Notes under the pieces: model-generated | Told to the model about the DNA's origin: nothing | What the model saw: the letters and a program-made list of their open reading frames with translations, nothing else | Databases searched by the model: none | Shown here: piece after piece, positions 35,301 through 36,515 of the stretch | How the letters are laid out: every line of letters begins with the position of its first letter | How positions within the stretch are numbered: position 1 is the stretch's first letter | Assembly (NCBI GenBank): GCA_026392115.1 | Contig: JAPLCQ010000082.1 | Coordinates: 1-36,515, forward strand | Length of the DNA: 36,515 nt | Reading direction: 5' to 3' | DNA from: Armatimonadota bacterium | Lineage (GTDB): Bacteria; Armatimonadota; Chthonomonadetes; Chthonomonadales; CAJBBX01 | Made by a program: the position numbers and the translations under genes

Positions 35301-35790
35301 GGGCGGCGCGGATGTCCTCCGCGAGGCGGCGCGTGACCCGCGTCCACTGCCGGGGCGGCGCCGGGTCGACCCATACCTCCACGGTGGGGTCGGCCGCCGC
35401 CGGTTCGCCCAGCCCGCCGGCGCCGAAGCCCAGGTAGCGCGAGGCGCCCGTCTCCGGGTTCACCACCTGCAACTGCACCACGCAGACCGTCCCCTCGGCC
35501 TTGCGCCACGACCAGGTCAGCACGCTGTCGCGGCCGACGAACAGGGGCTTGGCCAGCTTGAAGCCGTACTGCTTGTCCGCGACACGGTAGGCCGCGCCTC
35601 CCGACGGCGCCGCTCCCGCCCAGGCGACGGCGCCCGAGATCGGCGTCGCGGCGGGTCCCGCGGCGCCGAGAACGTCGGCCCGAAACGGCTCGGCGGGCGG
35701 CATGGCGGCGGCGCCGGGTCCGACCAGGCAGGCCGACGACGCCGAGGCCCAGAGCAGGGCCAGGGCCGTGATTCGCAGGTTCAAGGACAT
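32317..35790 (-). CDS. large secreted six-hairpin (alpha/alpha)6 glycosidase-like protein
   Basis: A 1157-residue protein. ATG 35790 was chosen since GGAGG lies 4 bases upstream and a signal peptide follows (MSLNLRITALALLWASASSA, cleavage near GPGAAAMP); the frame extends 17 codons further. The N-terminal half (about 35-620) is beta-rich and looks like two or three sandwich modules (TWSWRKAEGTVCVVQLQVVN; AGDLILRYEVEGAGSQTVDW). Residues about 680-1060 form an (alpha/alpha)6 toroid: YYDFAFRDQAYVIYAYDLAG, DTQGQNIWCLVQHYKLTGDR, YYMDAWAVLGLNEAADAAAA, GTHT-like WGHTPLLWPTRVFEPHDPLW, SSWPYIGVDWAIGAILRGEP. A C-terminal beta domain follows. GH families 63/78/94/106 or similar are possible; I cannot assign one. 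It diverges from the GH2 gene at 35905. Confidence 0.65.
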   Translation of the reverse strand: MSLNLRITALALLWASASSACLVGPGAAAMPPAEPFRADVLGAAGPAATPISGAVAWAGAAPSGGAAYRVADKQYGFKLAKPLFVGRDSVLTWSWRKAEGTVCVVQLQVVNPETGASRYLGFGAGGLGEPAAADPTVEVWVDPAPPRQWTRVTRRLAEDIRAALGWNSAEVREVYLSPWDGSPGEFADMTFEAVTAQDVTSAERARLMARMSRIGTGSYAPPRLRRLGEARDERFDTSFEEAAPGRNSAANEWSAFGWPTGRSDVNCLGRGMRIRYPTFDLVFRLRDEGVELEPGDLESVRLGLVGGYLPAIRAGWEHGGLRYKVAAMSRPFGAGAYDLYRVEVSNPTSGPLRSALIAGLDGPPDMRAADGVIRGLGSVPFLVAPADCRFEPALNRDWGLCDKRAKSYECGGGPGDTEAAVSSTRIGMDGLPVVYRFAAGPGARYDVWTAASPHIAAFLGKVTGAGDLILRYEVEGAGSQTVDWFTFVSQKPRPICVGFRCARDMDGDGMIEVRAGCDARSRLRHTRLSVIYVFPEGTPVADPADVVAGRMNALCVRHIDVGATPETGWQNQNYGMTDVGLSRLNLPLGGVVPAGGSRVFWLKAPPFQRRDPASMGTYSHAFREALPREAAPPFSEARLADLARRDPVAEWNASLRWWAAFSAASAQISTPDPVLGDVYRSRLAARAILDVRIAGDVWFNPCSAWFYYDFAFRDQAYVIYAYDLAGLHDRSRRLLRAYCMDLKDAPLGPTGFADIPIRIGMRPDGLWNTRPGQFDTQGQNIWCLVQHYKLTGDRPWLRAVAYPFVRRGAQWLVNSRHKHMAEIRDPSDPRYGLIEPGAMEVGSVTKGMHMYYMDAWAVLGLNEAADAAAAAGVPADAARFRREAADLRACLLRSCRMTFRRSGLYEGSLWFGVEPQRDGMYGMWGHTPLLWPTRVFEPHDPLWTATDRRMLRGSHEWGGGIFSEGAGSSWPYIGVDWAIGAILRGEPERAADYFCAFTDTAGHTYSWGEGYDNKQNTAAGDQPHMWADAQWLNLYRHLFAMEDGDTLLLTPATLRRWQGSGKAVSVTGLPTHFGALDLNVQPRDGGRRIIATFRIVPRGDQVARPPAKVVLSARLPNGRSLASVRLDGKPLESWSGETVVVPRPTRGRVYRLEMMAR

Positions 35791-35904
35791 GTCGCCTCCA
35801 GTGCGCGCGTGCCGGGTCCGCTGTTGCGGCGGCAGGTACACTCAACCAGAGCATAGCTTACGGCGACGCCCGCGGCGGCAGTCGGCCCGAGGAGAGTTCG
35901 GCAA

Positions 35905-36515
35905 GTGAAAGAGACCTTCGACCTGTCGCAGTTGGATTGGACGCTGTCCGGTTGGACGCCCTACCTCTGGGGCCTCATGCAGACTCTGGAACTGGGTGAA
36001 CAGCCCGACGCCGAGGTGCAAGGCATGCCGGCCCGCATCCCCGGCTCTGTGCAGGCCACCCTCCGCGACGCGGGGCTGATCCCCGACTGGAACCTCGGCG
36101 CCAACTGGCAGCAGTGCGAGTGGGTCGAGAACCGCCACTGGATCTACGAGGCCGTCCTCCCCGCATCCATGCTGCCCGAGGGGCGCACCGTTCGGCTGGT
36201 CTGCGACGGGCTCGACTTCTCCGGCTGGGTCCACCTGAACCACGCGCAGATCGGCGAGTTCCGGGGCACCCATGCACCACACAGTTTCGACCTGACCCCG
36301 CACCTGAAGCCCGGAGACAACAAGCTCAGGATCATTTTCGACATGCCGCCGCGCTGGCTCGGCCAGTTCGGGCACACCTCCCGTATGACGGAGTGGAAGG
36401 TGCGCTTCAACTACACCTGGGACTGGCAGCCCCGCCTGGTTCAGACCGGCATCTGGGAGCCCATGCGGCTGGAGGTGACCGACGGCGCCGAGATACGCAG
36501 CTTCACCGCTGTGGG
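35905..36515 (+). CDS. GH2 beta-mannosidase-like enzyme, N-terminal part, runs off the window
   Basis: From GTG 35905, with GGAGAG 8 bases upstream, 203 codons are open to the window end. The protein reads FDLSQLDWTLSGWTPYLWGL, then ARIPGSVQATLRDAGLIPDW, ENRHWIYEA, RLVCDGLDFSGWVHLNHAQI and FNYTWDWQPRLVQTGIWEPM. The tract 'N-x-x-WDW-x-P-R-x-x-x-x-G-I-W' between the sugar-binding domain and the next beta-domain is a beta-mannosidase-type GH2 hallmark. There is no signal peptide. The catalytic barrel is outside the window. It is not the same gene as the one at 1-436; the two N-termini differ. Confidence 0.83.
   Translation, partial: MKETFDLSQLDWTLSGWTPYLWGLMQTLELGEQPDAEVQGMPARIPGSVQATLRDAGLIPDWNLGANWQQCEWVENRHWIYEAVLPASMLPEGRTVRLVCDGLDFSGWVHLNHAQIGEFRGTHAPHSFDLTPHLKPGDNKLRIIFDMPPRWLGQFGHTSRMTEWKVRFNYTWDWQPRLVQTGIWEPMRLEVTDGAEIRSFTAV

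Overview
The window is GC-rich chromosomal DNA from a free-living bacterium. It has unusually many secreted or predicted carbohydrate-active proteins: two GH2-like proteins cut by the window edges, GH95, DUF1080, a GH43/GH130-like propeller, a WbsX/GH99-like protein, a GH42-like lipoprotein and a large six-hairpin protein. Together with a URO-D-like methyltransferase in a sugar context, this is typical of uncultured polysaccharide degraders in Armatimonadota, Planctomycetota/Verrucomicrobiota or neighbouring phyla. No rRNA or marker gene fixes the phylum, so this is an inference from gene content.

Layout. Positions 1-436 (minus) hold the N-terminus of a GH2-like protein. Positions 561-3618 hold a KimA-type potassium transporter overlapped by an alpha/beta-hydrolase. 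Positions 3893-7051 hold a secreted DUF1080 protein followed in the same frame by a GH95 alpha-L-fucosidase that lacks a normal start codon. A long hairpin separates this unit from a convergent D-galactonate dehydratase (7133-8254, minus). Ndk and a NodB-like deacetylase form the next unit (8404-9834). After it comes a 400-base spacer with an 83-base repeat in two direct copies. A hydroxyacid dehydrogenase (minus) then diverges from a plus-strand run of sugar transferase, URO-D-like protein, propeller and WbsX-like protein (11410-16161). A UPF0175 antitoxin-like gene with an eroded PIN/DUF3368 partner (16178-16782, minus) and a GH42-like lipoprotein (minus) follow.

From about 19.0 to 28.2 kb the text changes. 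Three large hybrid histidine kinases are present, two overlapping on plus and one convergent on minus, with visibly less extreme third-position GC than their neighbours. Immediately beyond lies a compact gas-vesicle accessory operon on plus (28277-32274): gvpF/L, gvpG, a two-domain ArsA/Get3-like ATPase, a GvpJ-GvpK fusion and a GvpJ/S-like shell protein. The gvpF/L gene lacks the usual N-terminal part, and the loss falls at the kinase block boundary. No major GvpA or GvpN is present. The window ends with a large secreted six-hairpin protein (minus) and the start of a second GH2 enzyme (plus).

The most interesting region is the gas-vesicle operon. It pairs a Get3/ArsA-like ATPase carrying CxxC motifs in both halves with very hydrophobic shell proteins, contains a J-K fusion, and abuts a sensory-kinase block that may have truncated its first gene. 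The carbohydrate genes suggest capture and stepwise breakdown of fucose- or galactose-containing glycans, with galactonate dehydration as one downstream step. Substrates cannot be fixed from sequence alone.
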